NCBI RefSeq assembly: GCF_902804475.1
Contig: NZ_CADCSU010000045.1
Location: forward strand, 1-64,000
Direction: 5' to 3'
Length of the DNA stretch: 64,000 bases
From: Flavobacterium bizetiae
Lineage (GTDB): Bacteria; Bacteroidota; Bacteroidia; Flavobacteriales; Flavobacteriaceae
The position numbers and the translations under genes were made by a program. The notes beneath the pieces are model-generated. The model was not told the origin of the DNA and did not search any database. It worked only from the letters and a program-made list of their open reading frames with translations. Shown here piece after piece: positions 63,201 to 64,000 of the stretch; position 1 is the first letter of the stretch; every line of letters begins with the position of its first letter.

Positions 63201-63656
63201 TTTAATACCAACACCCGGCAACGGCATTCCGTCGTCTCCGCCAAAAACGGTTCCCGAAAGGCTTATTTTTCCCTGATCAGCATCAGCCACTTTTTGATTT
63301 TTTTTGATGACAATATTGTTGCTTACAATTTCATATTTAAGGAAAAAATTGCTGCATATTTTATCTAATGCTTGTTCTAATGTTACGTTATTCAGTTTTA
63401 AACTAATCTTTTGATTGGTGTTTACCTGATTCGTTTCGTACATAAAGTGTACATCTGCCTGTTTTTCGATTTTCTGAAAAACACTTTTTATACTTTCATT
63501 GTCTACTTTTAAGGTTACTCGCTTGCTGATGTTAACGTTTGCTGCTTTTATGCTGAAGCCGATAAAAAATAAGGCGATAAACAAAAGTGCTTTTGTTACT
63601 ACCGTTTTTTTAATGCTCTGACAGTTTACGACGTACCGCATTTGTTTTTTAGTCAT
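60267..63656 (-). CDS. SusC-like TonB-dependent transporter with STN domain
   Basis: A 1129-residue outer-membrane importer. The N-terminus has an STN (secretin/TonB short) domain at about 45-118 (KVDNESIKSVFQKIEKQADVHF, LNNVTLEQALDKICSNFFLKYEIV), then a carboxypeptidase-D-like domain (about 128-212), a plug with GSLNAETPLIVLDGIIYSGSL and VLKDAASAAIYGARASGGVILITS, and a barrel ending in YMTGVNATF. STN domains pass the bound-substrate signal to a FecR-type anti-sigma factor, so a sigma/anti-sigma pair is expected upstream, beyond position 64000. No promoter seen. Confidence 0.9.
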   Translation of the reverse strand: MTKKQMRYVVNCQSIKKTVVTKALLFIALFFIGFSIKAANVNISKRVTLKVDNESIKSVFQKIEKQADVHFMYETNQVNTNQKISLKLNNVTLEQALDKICSNFFLKYEIVSNNIVIKKNQKVADADQGKISLSGTVFGGDDGMPLPGVGIKDKDSDATATTDFDGTFKMEINLSQAILVFSYVGYVTQEVKVTSSDKNISVKLLADMKQLQEVVVMGYGSVKKNEVLGAVGTVSMKESSSRTYNSAAELLQGTVAGVTVINNGGDPTAEPTINIRGIGSLNAETPLIVLDGIIYSGSLNTLNPNDIASISVLKDAASAAIYGARASGGVILITSKKGISDHINVNVNYQGGFQSVAKKLDVLDAAGYADAMNTARDNAGMPRIPAFDPAFEPTARTTKTNWMDEIFRTGEIQDLSISVNGKTEKSNFFLSGSYRKNEGILLNTYGTRYTARANSSFKLAPNFTFGENFSYSLTDGQAANTTSGYTGAILAAIFYPPNATIYREDGSGQFGGVPEKYIGSYGDVINPVAYLKRLDNRNPVSTVLINPYAEWEIIDGLKIKSNWGYTRIQNNATDFATKITEPGKIFDFNRLTLTNSTTTDLLSEQTVSYEKSLGKHNFKALAGYTYQQTKRDFYTVQGTGFDSEDASQRYLLNAKLVQQIEAGMAEEIISSYVGRLNYDFNQKYLISGIVRRDGTSKLTSANRWKVYPSVSAGWLISEEGFMKGINPIISNLKLRGSWGQIGNLGNLGPYQFSVPLNQTQALVGSTPTINYGYSESELSNPNLRWESSEQTNLGLDFSLFNNALSGSVDAYVKTNKDMLVRDQLPGVSGTPKGRIVNSGDVENKGLELSLMYQKTRGDFKFDITANAAFLSNKIVSIKDDLTSLEPLNLSRVRSLPLANIYQVGSPVGAFYGYSTDGLFQSNAEAKAYVNAKGEIYQPNAVAGDIKFKDVNGDGVINNNDRVVLGNPFPKTTFSLNTNFRYKGFDMNIFFSGAAGNSVFNAVKHTGLNGSFPGYNLLAESKNAWSPTNTNTSIPVLSATDNNNNFGRISDFYIEDASFVRLRNLSIGYTVNDQWLHGKAKLRFFISGQNLFTITNYSGMDPEVGLKNFGMDLGKYPLSRIYMTGVNATF

Positions 63657-64000
63657 GTTTTTGGAGTTTTAATTTGTGTTTGGATTATTGCTTGGTTTCT
63701 ACGTAGATGATTGATTAACTTAATTTTAAATACTTGTAATTGCGTAATTGTTTTTAACACATAGAGACATAGCTTTTCTTTGTCGATAAAAGGCGTTTCA
63801 CTTGGAATAAATCACACTAGCTATGTGAAAAAATCATGATTTTCTAAAAGCATCTTAATTCTTAATTTTAAATCTATGTTTCTATGTGTTTCATTTTTTT
63901 GCTCACAGATTTAGCAAATCGAGCAGATTTTTAATTTTTAATTCTCAATTTTTAATTCTTTTATTCTCTTTTAAAGGTTTTCTTATTGAATGATATAAGT
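63657..64000. other. gene-free window end with 'ctatgtgttt' repeats
   Basis: A 344-bp end region with no gene. Inverted units 'aacacatagagacatagctttt' (about 63757-63778) and 'ctatgtttctatgtgttt' (about 63873-63890) enclose a 'ctatgtgaaaaaatcatg' segment, and a 'gcagattt'-type run is at about 63900-63930. Confidence 0.55.

Overview
The window reads as chromosome of a Flavobacterium-like Bacteroidota. The DNA is AT-rich, Shine-Dalgarno sites are absent, promoters carry the Bacteroidota -7 element TAnnTTTG, there are two SusC/SusD pairs and several lipoproteins, and the spacers hold repeat families built on 'gcagattt' and 'gctccgctggagc'. No rRNA, tRNA, CRISPR array, transposase or integrase was seen.

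Layout. (1) 204-6725, plus strand: the distal end of a contractile phage-tail-like particle (tailocin, injection system or prophage tail). It holds an M15 peptidase, a small lipoprotein, gp25-like and LysM-like baseplate proteins, a gpJ-like and a gpI-like protein, a collar/FN3 tail fibre and a holin. (2) 6804-38068: two divergent gene sets around a DeoR regulator and a SusC/SusD pair, together a locus for scavenging peptidoglycan glycan. Minus arm: nagB-deacetylase fusion, FAD/FeS oxidase, esterase, phosphoesterase-PQQ protein, GHL10, GH20, AmiE-like serine hydrolase, NamZ. Plus arm: susC, susD, second namZ, murQ, sodium symporter, NagZ-AmiE fusion, anmK, nagX-like. (3) 38069-39747: an OXA-type class D beta-lactamase gene between two directly repeated arrays of short palindromes. 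(4) 39748-43386: SRPBCC protein, aldehyde dehydrogenase, DHA2-type MFS exporter. (5) 43447-49867: DUF2480-like gene plus an RND tripartite efflux pump, minus strand. (6) 50293-50904: SufR-like winged-helix regulator with its own promoter and dyad operator. (7) 51022-55946: small exported protein, ABC protein with a degenerate ATPase, HlyD adaptor and TolC, minus strand. (8) 56319-63656: a phosphodiesterase-alkaline phosphatase fusion downstream of a second SusC/SusD pair whose SusC has an STN signalling domain.

How region 2 probably works: GHL10 and surface or periplasmic exo-enzymes (GH20 and NagZ for GlcNAc, NamZ for MurNAc) dismantle glycan strands, and AmiE-type serine hydrolases remove stem peptides. 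SusCD brings fragments through the outer membrane and the sodium symporter may move sugars into the cytoplasm. AnmK and MurQ turn anhydro-MurNAc into GlcNAc-6-P and D-lactate. The NagB fusion leads the amino sugar to fructose-6-P, and the FAD/FeS oxidase may burn the D-lactate. A 16-bp sequence shared by the nagB and susC upstream regions suggests that the DeoR protein controls both arms. The families are recognised from sequence; the integrated pathway is inference.
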